A stretch of 64,000 bases of DNA from Prunus persica (taxonomy: Eukaryota; Streptophyta; Magnoliopsida; Rosales; Rosaceae). Of the stretch, positions 43,909-58,437 are shown in pieces (the stretch's first letter is position 1; every line of letters begins with the position of its first letter). The notes under the pieces were generated by a model. It worked only from the letters and a program-made list of their open reading frames with translations, did no database searches and was not told the origin of the DNA. Made by a program: the position numbers and the translations under genes. Location: assembly GCF_000346465.2 (NCBI RefSeq), contig NC_034012.1, forward strand, positions 303,246 through 367,245, in the 5' to 3' direction.

Positions 43909-46900
43909 ATGATGATGACGAATACTCATAGTTTTGTGTCGTGGGAGGAGCACACTTTGTGTCAAGAGCGTGGTAACCGTGTCGTCCATTATTACTTGAA
44001 GGAGGCATCAGGGGAATTTGTCCTCGCTGTTATAGGGACTGAGAGGAGTATAAGGCACATGATGTATGTTGTTTCAGAGGAGTTCGTGGAGACTTATGGG
44101 TCCAAGGGATTCATTAATGCGTGTACCAAATGGAGAGCAAGAAGAGAAGTTGTAGAATGGCTTACTTCCTTGGTCTCGAGGCCTAGCTGGTCAGAGGTTT
44201 CAAGTATGTTATGTTATCATCTCGATTTTCAGGTTCCTTTCATGGTATTTTGAGTAATATTGGATATTTATGTTGAATAATATTGTCCTTTGTTGTGATT
44301 TATAATTGGATTTAAACTTATGAATACAGGTTATGATAAGCATTGCCTCAATGTACTGTTAGACTAGAATATCAATATGGAAGAAGAGTAGCACTTGACA
44401 TACCAGGTTTAGGATAAAAATTTCATGCATGGTTATGCATTACCTAGGGGTGGCGATCTCCTATGCAAAGTGAAAATCGGAGATATTTGTGACATAGCAT
44501 TATGTCATCCTTTTGTTGAATTGATGTAATTTTCTCAGTCTAGGGAAAGCAGTCGTAGGTCGCTCCGACGTTGCATCCTTTATCTTCTTCTTTAGAATCT
44601 TGAATTTTAAATTTTTTAGATCAATTATCATAATCCTTTAGTTAAAAATGGACTCAAACGTATTCTAGAAGTTTGAAATTAGCATTACCCTAAGAAGTCT
44701 CACAAAGTAGTATATTTTAGGAATATAATGCAAAGTTGTATATTACTTTTGTTTCGTGTTGTTTTGAATCAAAGGTGTATAATTGAATAAAATGTTCTCA
44801 TCCAGAACTTCTTTATTTCAGCTTGTTGTAGCCTCAGAAGCTGTATAACTTTATATTAGTTTGTCTACAACTTTGATATACATACCAGTTGAACTATCCA
44901 CAGCTCTCGCTTCAGCTGTAATCCTCTGGACCAAATTCTACTTGCATATCTACTGCACAAGCATCTAACAATAATTCTGTTTGGTTATGTAATGTGACAA
45001 ATTTGTTTCTGTTCAAAATTTATTCATGTCTGTCACCCCACTAAATGTTCGAAATCTGAACATATTTGGAATCTCAATTTGAGATGATATCTGTTTATAA
45101 TCCTCCCCATATCTATTGCACTCATGTTCTCTACTTTGTAAGTTAGATTCTGTAGTGTTCAAGCATGCATGTGCGTGTGTGTGCGTGCACGCCCGTGTGC
45201 ATGTGCGCTTCACATGTGAACTGTAGAGTATAACTATTCTATTGAATTTTGAACATGTACAAGGTGAATTCTTCTGTTTATGGTTGTGAATTATTTGAAT
45301 TGTGACATTTTTTAAACTTTTAAAATGCACGGAGTCGTTTTTATGAATAAATAATTTATTGGAGATTTGTAGGTTGAATTGTGATCTTAAATAAATTGCT
45401 TTGATAGTAGGCTTTAATTATGTGATGCATATAATATCAAGAATCAATAACGTAAGAGAGACGGCATGGTGATACTTATTTTTCAAGAGAAATAAATATG
45501 GGCATCAAAGGAGGGCGAGAGTATTGAAATAAGGGAAAAAGGATAAAGAAAGAAGGAAAAAAGGTAATTATGTCCAACAAACTGTTGTACGACATTCCTA
45601 CTTTTATGTATGATAAAGAGTTACACTTTAGAAAGGCAATTTTTTTCATTTAATTTATCTGATTGGGGGCGGAGGCCATGCTTGAACCTGCCTTTGAAAT
45701 TCTTGTAGTAACCTATTTTAATGTACCAAAGCAATGTGTTTTGCCGGTGCTAGTTTGTCTCTAGTAATGTAGTTTGAAGCTCATGTTCATCCCATATAAG
45801 GGATTGCTAAAGCATTGAAGAAAGAGGTAAAGATGATAATGAAATAAACTTATTCTTTGAAACAATTTAGTTTTAATATGTAGAGGTATTTTTGTCCTAA
45901 AACTGTTTTATGACATTCCCACTTTTATTTATAGCAAAAGACATTTCTACTTTTATATATAGAAAATATATTTTCTTTGCTTTAGTGAGGCAATTTCTTT
46001 TGCATCATCTATCTTATTGATGGTTGGGAAGCATCCTTGAACGTGCCTTTGAAATTCATACAATAATCGGTTTTAGCGTACCAAAGCATCGTGTTTTTCC
46101 AATGATGAGTTTTTCTTTAGGAACGAAATTTTAACCACATGATATAGTTAGTAGTTTTGGAATCAAGTAAGCTATTCTTAATCAAATCTAGTAAGTTTTT
46201 CATTAGGAATGTAGAATCATCAGAGAATATTTGGGTTGGATACATGAGTCCTTTCTTATTAATCTACAATCATTAGAAAATTTTCACCTGCTTTTACCTT
46301 TTTTTTCTTTTCTGTTATAAGAATAGAGGGAGTATTCCAGCCTACCTTTTCTCCAAGAAATGAAATTTATTTTGGATTTGCAGTCAAGAAAAGTCAACTT
46401 AATTCTATACGTTAGTGGAGATTGCCTAGGTAACTGGATTTCTTTTGATAAGCAGAAAAATCCAACTTTTTGTAAAGAAATATGCAAGCCAATTATATTT
46501 CAGCATCTTTCCAAAAAGGAGAGGCTGGCTATTACGTGTCTCTGTGTGGTCATTGTTTTATGAGCTCTTTCTGCCAGCTTGTTCTCCTGTCACATTAAAC
46601 ATCCTTGCCTTCTACTTCTTCAATTTTCACAAATCCACTTAAGGAAGGAGAAAGAGGGGGAGACGGAGGGAGTGAGTGAGAGAGAGAAAGAGGGGGAACT
46701 AGTATGAGTTCGTCGACGGGAGTTTTGACCTCTAATGATAGAATGGGTACCATGTCATACCTTAAATCTCACGCCTATCAATTACTCTTTCTTCATGCTT
46801 TGCACTATCTTTTCCTTGTTTATCATGTCTTTACCTGCTTTGATTTTGATACATGATTTGAGTGCTTGTTGAACATTTTGGAATTATACTTTGATGCGAA

Positions 46901-49900
46901 TTCTTCTCTGTTTTTTTTTTGGGCGGGCCAGGGAAGGGAGGGGAACGCGGGATGAGTCTTAAATCCCTAATTTAGTGACCTTTGCTTTCTTACCTGTCGA
47001 ATTTTGAAATTTTGGAAGATTTTAGTTCATATCAATAGTTTATTTGTTTAAACCCATAGGAATTCAGAATCTTAGTGTGGAGTCGTTGCTTCGGTTGCGG
47101 AGACTAGTATCATACGACACGGTATGCTGGGTAGCCGTAGACATTGCTATTTACGTTGAAACTTATTCTTGGATTGAGTCAACATGTGAAATTGCTGATT
47201 AGGAGAAATGGAATATATTTTCTTCCATTAATTCTGTTGCTTTCCTATTTTGGTTTAGTAAACTAATTTGTCAACCTCTGGGTATTCCATGAGAGTTTTC
47301 AATTAAAGCAGTAACCTTAAATGGAAGCATTAAGTTATGTAGGTCATTATAAGGTGGTATAATGATTTCTCATATTTGAAGTTTTTTGGATTTTTTAGGT
47401 TATAATCTATTTAGGTATCAATATTATGAAATTAATATTTTGTTCACCTCGTTCATGGATTATAAAACAAAGTTGAGAAAGCTGGCTGCTTAAACACCTT
47501 TCTTTCTAATTTATCTTTACCAGGAATTCATGTTTAATCATAATTTTTGGAGTCAAACACAATGCCTTGAAAGATCTTTTTAGTTTTAATTTAGTTATTT
47601 CCAATCTTTTCATGAGCCATATGTTACCGTAAGCCATCATGACTATCAACTCTGTGTGCACCGTTGCCCATAAGAAAGCAAAAAATATATGGTGAAGTGG
47701 AATTTTGGGGGTACCTGTTGATATTCAGTGTAAGTTGTTGGTGTAGATGAAAATATGGTACGATGTTCTTATATTCAGTCCATTCTCATTTAGAAAATAC
47801 ATAAAGATGGGAAGCCTGCTATGGGCGAAATCCTTCTTATGGATTGAAAATTTTCTGCTGACTAGTAAATATTGGAAAGCATGCTATTAAATGGTACTTT
47901 GTCGCTTGTTGGTATGCTTTTTTATTTTATTTTTTTACTGTTGAGTTTTCATAGCTTCAGGAACAGTAATTATGGTATTATTCCTGAATGCATGTATGGT
48001 CTTTTGTCACGTTTGTCTCTACTCATACTTATTTGAGTTTATATTATAAGTTTAAACAAACTCATTCTTCCTATAGCAGATTCACCAACAGATGAAACAG
48101 CACAAGCATTATCAATTACTGGCTTTTGTGCTCATCAAACTTATCTGCCAGATCAGATGGTATTCACATACTGTCTTTTGCTAAGTCTGGGTTTTGGGTT
48201 CTTAGAAAAGTTTTACTAAGTAATCTCCATTTCTTATCCAGGTTCCAAGGAAATTGAAAGTTCACAATTCAGACATTGAATGGTATGGTGTTGCCTGGAG
48301 TTGTGCCAAACAGCTCAAGCACTACCCAGCATTTTGTAGGAATGGAGCCACCATTTCTGTAAGCGTCAACTGATATCTACCTTTTTTGTTGTACGTGTTA
48401 TTATTTCTACATTAAGTGGTGCTCTTTCTTTTCTTCAGTGGCATCTCTTTAATTTTCATAGAGATCCTCTGTAATGTTTATTCTTGTGGCCCTGATTTTC
48501 AGGTCCATTCTTTTGTGTTTATAATGGCGTTAGAAGAACACCACTACCTTGGTTACTTGGAAGACATGTATGAAGACAAGAAGGGGCAGAAAAAGGTTAA
48601 AGTGCGTTGGTTTCACCACACTCAGGAAGTCAAGGATGTAGTTCCTCATCTAAATCCACACCCCAGAGAAGTTTTTATCACACCTCATGTTCAGGTGATC
48701 AGTGCTGAGTGTGTTGATGGTCCTGCAACAGTTTTGACTCCTAAGCACTACGAGAAATGCTTGGCTATTGTTGCTCATAATTCTTCATCTGGAATCCATA
48801 TGTGCTTTCGGCAACTTAAGAACCATATGGTTAGGCCCTTCAGTCTTGCTAAATTGCGGGGTTATTCTAATCAAGCAATTCTCTCTTCTTTAGATGTCCA
48901 CAATGTCTCCAAGCAAAAAGCCAAGTGCCATAAATTATGCGATGAAGATGAGGAAGAGGAAGAGTTAGCACTTGATGATCCTCTGAGGATTAGCTGTAAG
49001 AGAAATAGAAGCAGCAAGGGGAATCAGGGACGTTCTGGAGTTAAAAATTTGGTCACTGGGAATAATCCACCAAATTGCGTTCCAACATACCCAAAGTTGA
49101 AATTAAAATTATCTAGGAAGGGAATTGGAGTTAAGATTGCTGGATCTGAGCCCCAATGTCCAATGTCTTTTAAGGTTGATGAGAAGATAGAGTTGCTCTG
49201 TCAAGATAGTGGCATGCGAGGATGTTGGTTTAGGTGTCAGGTCTTGCGGACATCTCAGAAGCTTCTCAAAGTTCAATATGATGATGTGCAAGATGTAGAT
49301 GGATCTGGCAATCTAGAGGTATGTGATCCTCTAGAGATCTTTATTTGAATTCTTCTCCGGCCTCATAATGGAAAGAGTTGAGCATGGATAAACATTTGGT
49401 GATCTTAAACCTTTGTTTGCATTGCCTCAGAAATAGATCTGATCTGAAGGCACTTTTTTTATATAGCTTGGTTGCTAGTCATCTATGCAAGTGTTTGAGT
49501 AGATGATCTGCATGAGTTGAAATAAGGGAGATTCACTATTATACCCAATATAGGAGCCCAAATTATGAAAAAAAAAAACCCTATATTAAATGGACTTTAG
49601 AAACACACCCAAAGCCATTGGTGATTGTTGGTCTTACTACTATCAAACAAATTGCCTATAATAACATGAACATTGTGTTCTAGCATTTGCATTTTCAAGA
49701 AATGTTTTGTCTGTATGTTTTTCTTTTTGTAATTGGCTTGTTTAAGCAAACTGATCACAAAGAAATTTAGATCTCCACATTTTTTTGTTAATGTGTAGGA
49801 ATGGGTCCCTGCATTTAGAGTTGCTGCTCCTGATAAACTGGGCATGAGATGCTCAGGCCGCCTGACAATCCGACCCTGTTGTCCTAATGATTCTACAGAG

Positions 49901-50577
49901 TGTACTTTTGATGTTGGAGTACCAGTCGATGCATGGTGGTGTGATGGCTGGTGGGAAGGTGTTGTTACTGGAGTTAACATTTCAGGAACTGATGCTCTAC
50001 AAGTCTACTTCCCTGGTATGAGATTTTTTGTATTTTAAGTTATGTTTCTCACCTTTCACAGAGTGCATTGCTAGTTGACTTGAACTTCTGATCAAGCTGG
50101 TAAAATGTGTTATCTGATTTTCTGATAAATTATCACGATGAGTGATGTTTCTTTCAATGTGTACTAGGTGAGGAGAAGCTTATGATTTTCCAGAGAAAGG
50201 ATGTTAGGGCTTCCAGAGACTGGTTTGAGAACACATGGGTTGATGTGAAGGCAAAGCCTGATATACTCTTACATATGTCTGAAAATATCAGTTCGAGCAT
50301 GAAGCTCTTAACAATCTCTGCTAGTTATATGGCAGAAGAAAAACAGAAATTACCAGATTTATCCCCACCTGATGATGTATTTGGAAATGTAAAGAGGGTG
50401 AGTCTGAGGAAGCGGCCTTGTACCAGTAATGAGGACGAAAAGAACAATTCTAGTGGCGGCGATGGCGGTGATGATTGTACTTGCAACAAGGATGAATTGA
50501 TTTATAAGGAAGAAGTTGATCCCGCCTATGAGAAATCTGAAACACCGGGAGCCACAGAAATGGCTGCTCAGGACTGA
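43909..50577 (+). CDS. BAH and Agenet domain chromatin reader (At1g68580-like)
   Basis: Six exons, 43909-44203, 48077-48159, 48242-48358, 48503-49318, 49799-50015 and 50168-50577, join to 645 residues. Residues 1-98 are a conserved N-terminal module ([21 protein letters not shown]). A BAH domain follows at about 128-290 ([42 protein letters not shown]). A tandem Agenet/Tudor-like region lies at about 400-540 ([37 protein letters not shown]), then an acidic tail. Such proteins read histone marks in the nucleus. The first intron is about 3.9 kb, and exon 2 has tandem acceptors (tagcag) allowing 48077 or 48080. The recalled closest Arabidopsis gene is At1g68580. Confidence 0.9.
45583..46125. repeat. 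Diverged direct duplication in BAH-Agenet intron 1
   Basis: 45583-45775 and about 45899-46120 share ordered phrases (aactgtt..gacattcc, tgcctttgaaattc, gtaccaaagca.) in direct orientation, with many substitutions and an insertion in the second copy. It is an old segmental duplication inside the long intron; no coding content. Confidence 0.75.
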
Positions 50578-51799
50578 GGTGGAGGTTTTTTTACTTTTGA
50601 CCATAGGATCCTGGAAGGTTGGGTTCATTGTTCTTGTAGATAAGATGAACTGTCAGGAATAGGGAATTGAGATATGCAAAGTACTATTATCAAGTTTCTA
50701 ACATCATGAGAATTGGTAGGTGTACAGCTATATATCTGATAGGTTTAAGTTTATTGAGTTCAACAAGTGCTCAAGTAAATGTAATCTGATGGTCATCAGG
50801 TTAGGCAGTAGCAGCTCAACTCACTCTTAGGAGTAATTGGTGTGTGTTTTTGCACCCATGCATGAGCGGTGAACTTTTAAAAATTCCCCTTTGTATCTTA
50901 ATGGTATCTTTTTAAGTATAGTTTCTTTCAGTCTTTAGATTTAATTGTAAAGCTTATAAAGGTATTGCTTTCAAAACAACTTTTAGCTAAGAATGGGATT
51001 CGGATCGGATGTAGTAGATGTTAATCATCTTCATCTCAGTATTAAGGAGTGATATGGTATCATTGATTCTCCTTCCATTTATTTTTTTTAAATAGTTTTT
51101 CTAGCAATGGTAGTTTTGATTTGAGAATTTAAAGCTCACTTTTAAAAAATGACATAATTGTGTATTTGTTCAATTTTTATTAATGTATCTGTTTTTGTTG
51201 TTTTTAAGAGTCAATTTTATAAATTTGCTTATGATTTTGGTTTTGATGAAGCTTACTCGTCCGCAGTTTTTATACAATATTTATTTGAACTTTATTTTCC
51301 TTCACCCTTGTATATCCGTAAATCTTTCACTCGACTACTTTTGTTTAGCTTCAGAAGATCTCTCTTTTCTGTTTTTTGGGTCCATAGTTTCAATAGGTTT
51401 TAATACTACATTTCATTTTCAAATGGTTTTTCCAAGGCTCTGTACTCGCATGACATGACCATTAAAACCAAGGAAACAAGAGACTGCCAGGGTAACACAT
51501 AAGAACTCTTGAATGGAAATGAAAAGGAGATGTAACTTAAGTTTCTTCGGAAATGGTAGGATCTTGGACATCATAATACATGACATTTTGGATCAAAAGA
51601 AAGAAGGCTTGATTAAATTGCGCTTATATTTCATATTTTCTGTAATGATATTATAACAGGGTAACTAAGCAATTTTGAAATGGAAAGGAGAGGATATAGC
51701 AGCAGCATTTGCAATTTTGTTATTTCTCTGGAACAAAACTGATACAAATCCAAACAATTTACAACGCAAACAACATGAAGCCTGAAATGGTATCTACTA
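50578..51799. other. Spacer between convergent BAH-Agenet and ADA2b genes
   Basis: 3' flanks of both genes. Small open frames at 51158-51458 are T-rich and unsupported. Confidence 0.45.
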
Positions 51800-54700
51800 T
51801 CAAGGCTGAGTGATCCCCTTTTTCACAAGCATGTCATAAACCCTGTCTATTTTACTAGGTTCAATCTTGAACAAGTGATGGACGTCTGATTTTTTACTGA
51901 CATTGCCGCTGAAGATTTCAATTGAAATAACTTCTTGCATCTTGAGGAAAACGGGTGGTGGTAACCTAATCTCGCTGCAGAGACGTTTCTCCTGCCACGG
52001 GACAAAAAGTAGATTGCTTCAGAAAAAAGGCTTTGTACAAGTACAATAGTCACATAGGTTAGAAATAAAAGTACATGGGCTTTGTATCCAGTCCTACAAG
52101 TAATATCTAAAGGTTTGATGACTCAGCATCCAGTACCACGTCACATCCAGAAAAAGGAAAAACCATATTATGAAAACTATATATTTGGATTAATTTTGGC
52201 TGGACAGATGCAATCCAGCCAAGTTAGAGATCACTTCTTCGTGACTGGTAAACCCTAGGAACACAGCGAACAACCAGAATTGTGTCCTTATGCTTACTTA
52301 TTGACAAACTAGGAAGTTATTAATGAATACTTACAGCTTCAGACAGTAAATCTGATCCATAAAATCCCATTATATCCATATCACTGGCAGAGCTTGAAGT
52401 AGCCTGTCCAGCTGGCCTTGAGTTTGAGTCCTTGTCAACAGACTCTGAGGACACGAACAAATTTGGACCTCCCTGACTGCTCGGACCAACTTGCCCACTT
52501 TCCTTTGCTCTGCGAGCATTTTCTTCAGCATCCTTTTTCCGTTTATGCTCAAGATATCTATCTGCCTCGGCCGATGTACGGCAACCAGCAGCTCGGGCTT
52601 CCTGCATGATTATATTACAAGATTCGTGGAAGGAATCAACAAAGCAATACCCATGTGTGTGTGCATTGTAAATATATCAGACAACTGCTCATAGATTTAA
52701 AGAGTATGATGATCTAAGGGGAAAAGACAACCAACAATTGGACACAAAATCGACACAATGCATCCTAACTTTTAAGATTAAACATGCATGTTTACAGTTT
52801 GAAAGGAAAGACATGGCACCTCTACATGAAATTAGTTCTGGCATATGCTTATGGACAATATATTCCAATTGGTAACTGAAAAATGGATTAGCGTCCAAGA
52901 GCATTTTGCTCTCAAATAAGATAACGGAATCGAAGTAAATATAGAAGTCCAAAGTCAGCCAAGTATCATACCTTAAGTTCTTGAATTCTTTTCATAGTCC
53001 GATGCTCTGCAATAACAGTCTGAAGTAATTCTTCATGCTCTTCCTTGGAATGGAAGCACATGAAGACATCATAACGTCGACATATCGCCCTTTCTTCAGG
53101 CAATAGGTCCTTCTCAAAAGGATTAGGATATAATAAATTTCTTTCTAGTATGAAATCCTTTCTACGCTTCCTCTCATCAAGTCTGCAAACAAGTTTATCC
53201 TCATGAAGGTCAAAACAATAAATAGCTTTAAGCAAAAATTGTTGTGTTAGATCTCATGTTATATTGCTACTTGGTATATATACAAAACCTCAATGTAGAT
53301 CAAACGTACAAAAAGAAATTCAGCCAAACAAGATTTTTTTTCTTAACCCAAAAAGAGGAAATTGAAACAGAAAAAGAAGCCACATAAAACAGAATCCTCA
53401 TCCATTGCAATTTGCATTAATGACTAAATTCCTTTTTCTTTTTTTTAAAATCAATTTACTTTTCTTCACTTATTCCTAATTTGGTCTGCGTTTTGCCTAC
53501 TTCAAGTTCCAAAAAATAAATGAATTATAATATACTAATCTAGGTATAAATATGTACCAAAATCAACTTCTTGAGCTACCTTTTTGAATAGATTCGCAAC
53601 ACTCTTAACTTCAGATCACGCTCATCTTCAGTGTCAGTATCCTTAAATTCCATGTCAGCCAATAGCTGCTCGGAATCGTTATCATATTCGGGATCGAACT
53701 CCTGCCTTTTGACGTTATAACCACTCAACTCGACTAAAGAAGGGCCCGCACTCCCCAAAGAACTTGGTTTCTTCCCTTTTCTATCTGCTTGAGGTTCTGC
53801 CATAAACAATAGAAACAAGATTAGATAACCAATTACTAGTAAATTATGGATCCCACACCAATTCTTGTAACTTCTTAACATTCATTTAGTAGACGACTAG
53901 AAGTTTGTGATGTACGCAGGAAAAATTATTCGTGTTGTCAAAATTAACACCAGTCAATGTGATTTACCTGAAAACACAAACACACACACACACACAGAGT
54001 ACAACCATCATTGCTTCAGCCATAGTGTTTAGACTTGTGTCGGATTTTGTTAGGACTTGACCCCAAAAAAAAAACGACGTGTTAGTTGCAATCTATTGAT
54101 GAAAATTTTGTATCACCTTCCACTTTAATGACACCAGGACCATCTTTAACCTGGGCCATGTTGGATGGCTTCTTGTTACCAGCTGCTGCTGCCACACTTG
54201 CACCACTAGAGCGAAGTCCAGATTCTGCATCTGAAGTATAAGAAAGAAAGGAATAAACCTGAGAAACGTCCAAGATCATCTACATTTGATAAATCATAAA
54301 CAGGAAGTCAAGAATAGATCTTATCTGACCAGTATTGATGCTAGACAGTAAACGGCTAGAATGGCCACCTTTGTGCATATCTTCCGCTCTGAGTAAATCA
54401 AGAAGATTCCCATTAAAATGTACCATATGTGTATAAATAGTCTAATATCATTATTTTGTGGGAATGATGACCATACTTGGTTCTTGAAGGAGAAAATGGA
54501 GATTCCTCCTTCAAACTATGATCCCCCAGCATAGGAAATCCTACAACAGTCACAAGTATTTGATAATAAGAAAAACTAACACTAAGAAGAATAAAATGAA
54601 CGAGAATATAACCAAAACAACCAGAAGTCATACATAAACTACAAAGTAAGGGCCGCCTAATTCACGAAAATTCAATGTTCTTTGTTATTTTAAAAGAATA

Positions 54701-56936
54701 TAAATATAGGGAAACTGAATGCAGGAAATTGATCTAGAGTATGTCTTCCATGAGAATTATCATTATACTATGAGGAACAGTTCTATACATAGCATGGGAG
54801 ACTAGAACTTTAAATGGGCAGATGAGAACATCAGCCACCCTGTCTAAAAGTCCAGTATATGAAAATAACTTTGTTAATGCATGCTAACAGTTCAGAATGT
54901 AAGGAAACAGAGATACCAAACATTGAGAGGAAGTAATTATCACTAACCTTTCTTGTCCTCTCCATGCCCTTTAGCCATAGCAAGAAGCTCCTTTCTATTT
55001 TTTCCTTCTACATGAGACATGTCCTTGAACGCAAACATTCCAGAACTTGATTATTTTTGTGAAAGGTTAAGATTGAAAGAGACCTGACTTGTTCAAAATG
55101 CATCATACCGGAATAGGAAAGCGCTGCGAGTTCAAATAAACATTTGTGTAGTGTTCTATACATTGTTCTTTACTCTTTGTCCCAACATGCTCGGCAACTT
55201 CAGCCCAGTTCCCCAATCCATACATTTCGGTTGCCTGCAATAAGGGAATTTATATAACAAAGATTGAAATTGGATACAAGTCAAATTTTACCCCCAAAGT
55301 CCAAATACATTGTTGAAAAGATTGAAAAAGGATCAGTGGCAACTTTATTTGAGGGATTAAAAACAAAACAAAGTACCTCCAGAAGCAGTATTTCATCATC
55401 TGCATTCCAGTCTGGGCAAATAAGCGGGAAAGATAAATCGTCCTGTTGAAAGGGAAATATATATATAATAAATAAATAAATAAAAACTTAAGTGCAAAGA
55501 GGGCTACATTTTATTGTCCAAAGTCACTAATTTCAAACATTGCATCATAACTGGAAAAAACTAGACTAGCAACTTTATTGGCTGAGAATCATAACATGTT
55601 AAAAAATAAATGATTGAGTGCACATTCTATTTACCTTTGGAAAAGCATTTACAAACAGAGTTTCAGTTAGATATGATGAATATTTGTTGAAAGGGTAAGT
55701 CAAAATAAAAAGTAAAAGATGATAGCATTCCTCTCAACTTCATGGAGAAAAAGGACGCCTAACTTTAGTTGTTAGAGAATTGCTTAAACAGGGATAGGCT
55801 CATTTCTATGTTACACAACACTTGATTCACATAGTCTGCCAATAAATAAGAACCACAGAGAACTCTATTTAAAAAGATATAAGAAAAATGAGACGGTTTC
55901 TTAATACTAACCATAACCCTGTAAGAGTGATTGCTTTTATGAGATGTCAGCTCAGCTCCAACAGAAAAACACTCTATACATAGGTCAAAATCAGGGCACA
56001 TACAACACTTAATTCGGATCTTCCCCGTAATGTCTTTGTTGCAATAATTGCAGTGGTAAGCCCTTTTCCCTTCACTTGTTACCTGACCTGCGCCTGGAAA
56101 TTTTGAAAGTTTAAAACAAAATTTAACATAAAATAAAGAATGAATAATTATTTTTGGGGCATATGTCAATAAACAAAGAGTGTAGAGTAATTCTTCCTTG
56201 ACATGATTACAATATCATAATACCACTATAACAAGAAGTTGAAACAGCAAAAGTTATACAAACCATTTGCAATATCCCACTTTTTAACAAATTCGATTCA
56301 GAACTACATGATGGTGTGAAAAGTACCTGCTGCTGAAGATTCTAAGTTTTCTCCAGTGGATGCATTCTTTTTTCTCCTTGATCTGCTTGATCAAAAGTTG
56401 GTATTCAGATAAAACTTCATATATGTTCCAAAAAGATAATGAAACATCAGTACGGTCCAAGTTATGAAAGATGGATGTTGAGTAAAGGATTCTGTCATAG
56501 GATAGGAAACAGGCAGCCTGAAGGTCCCAATGGCAGAAAAAAAAAAGTGAACTAAAATAAGACTAATAAAGAAAAAGTAAAGCAAAACGCATTTGTAGAA
56601 ACATCAGTACCCCGTTCTATACACTTTCCTGGCCATGAGCTAGAATATATGGGATGGCTCTTCCAGTTGACTACACAGTTATTCTCCAGTATACCAGTTT
56701 AACAATTTACCGACGTTTTCATTCAGCTGAAGCACACAATCAAAGCTCCAAAACGTACCCAAATGCAGATTTTGACCCCAAAACAAAAACACACAAAATG
56801 AAAATCCCTAACCACGCAAGGTTGAATGCAACTTTAACTAATAATTTACGGAAAAGAATAACACTTTAATTAAAACCAACTAAAACCTTTGAGTGGGGTC
56901 CTCATCAGAATGAAAGTTTCCACGAGAACGACCCAT
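51800..56936 (-). CDS. ADA2B: Transcriptional adaptor ADA2b (SAGA subunit)
   Basis: Thirteen exons: 56936-56887, 56382-56327, 56093-55912, 55442-55377, 55234-55109, 55023-54948, 54540-54477, 54388-54330, 54230-54117, 53796-53580, 53182-52972, 52601-52335 and 51991-51800, giving 559 residues in frame. It starts MGRSRGNFHSDEDPTQR. A ZZ zinc finger (YHCNYC ... CCMCPDFDLCIEC) spans about residues 47-80, and a SANT/Myb domain about 100-155 (CPDWNADDEILLLEA; YGLGNWAEVAEHVG). The conserved ADA central region contains KRLDERKRRKDFILERNLLY, and a SWIRM domain closes the protein (DRVYDMLVKKGI). ADA2 links GCN5 acetyltransferase to activators in SAGA. The N-terminus favours ADA2b over ADA2a. A Ser/Ala-rich insertion before the central region makes it longer than I recall for Arabidopsis ADA2b. 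Confidence 0.94.
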
Positions 56937-58437
56937 TGCTGATTCCTGAAGCTGAGCGAGCTCACGAGCAGCAGCACCTGCTTTAAGTGTGTCTGTTCAA
57001 ACGCACTTAAATAAACGAGAAGCACAACGACTTGGTATCTATACAAGGACTTAAACCCCAAAACAATTTGAACTACTGTAATTGGGTTTGATAGTTTTTC
57101 GAATGGGGATCAACGGGTCAGTTCAGAAATTCAGACATTTGTGAGATTTTCTCTCCTTTCTGAAGATCTAGGTATTCGGGTTTTTGTGTGTCATAAATGC
57201 TCAAGCTTTTAGGGGCAGTATATATTGTCTGTTTTTTAATTTTGCTGTAAACTGACTATGACTGTACTGTACTAATTTACTGGGAGGACTAAAAAACCCG
57301 AGCTTGGGTTTTTTATTTGGGGTACTTCGGTTTGTGTTTGTTTCGAAAGAAAATGATGTTTGCCGGACAAGAAAATAAGAAGTTTTATTTGGTCTGAAAG
57401 AAAAAATTCAGATGAATATTAGAGATAGACTTGATTTGGGCCGAGCTGTTTTGAACAGTAAGTAACTGGGTTTGTCAGTTTTAGATGCTGAACTTGTCCA
57501 TTTCGCTTGGAGTGGATTGGTCCTCAAGACCACCTTTTTTGGTTGTAAAATCCTTAAACGACCGTGAATATTAAATATACGGATCTCAAATTTCTACATT
57601 TCACATCTATGCATTAACAAGTATTTTTAAAAATCTTAATTATTTAATTAATTTTATAAAGTTTATTTATATAAGTCGACATACATAATTAAATTAATAT
57701 AATTAATGCTAATCTTTTATATCGCATCATTTATCGTTCCCCATCTTAAATGAGATCGGTTTTTTTTACTTTGTTTTAATCAACACCCTAATTTTCATCT
57801 AACTCCAACTCCAACACGGCCTTTTTCCCATGTTAGATTAAAAAATGATGAATTTATTTTATAATCTAATATAGCTGACATAAAATAGATTAATCAAGTG
57901 GTTAAGATTTTTTTAAATGTAGATCACAAGTATTTTCAAGTGTACGTAAAAATCGAAAAAAGAAGTATTCTTTGCGAATTAGATTTATCCTTTGAACAAT
58001 TTTAGAAAAGAAATGGACAGTGAAACCAAATATTTGGAGACGCGAAATTAGTACTATCCACCACATATTAACAGTGCACAGATCTAAGCGAACACCACTG
58101 AGACGACACGCCGTTTGATATCTAAGGCTGGGAATGGTAATACCGTAATATATAAAATGAGCGAGGGGGACTTAGTAATTAAACGAGGCGCCCTTAAACG
58201 AGCTCCAATCGAACAAAACGAAGGCTGACGGCGCGGATGGCGCAAAAATTTGAATTGAGACAGCGGCAAGACACAGCTGCTGACAGCGCCACGTGTCCTG
58301 GAGCTCCTCCTCTTTTTCAAAACCATTCAATAATTCAATTCCAACTTCAAATACTCTCCAGTAGTCGCTCAGTTCCTCCCTCATCCTCAGAAACCCTAGC
58401 ACTAGCAGAGCTCAGTAAGTCGGCTCAGTGCCTTACA
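56937..58437. other. Divergent promoter region, ADA2b and coiled-coil genes
   Basis: Leader and promoter DNA of two divergent genes. The frame before the coiled-coil gene stays open back to an ATG at 58237, but those 67 residues have leader-like composition. No other feature. Confidence 0.4.
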
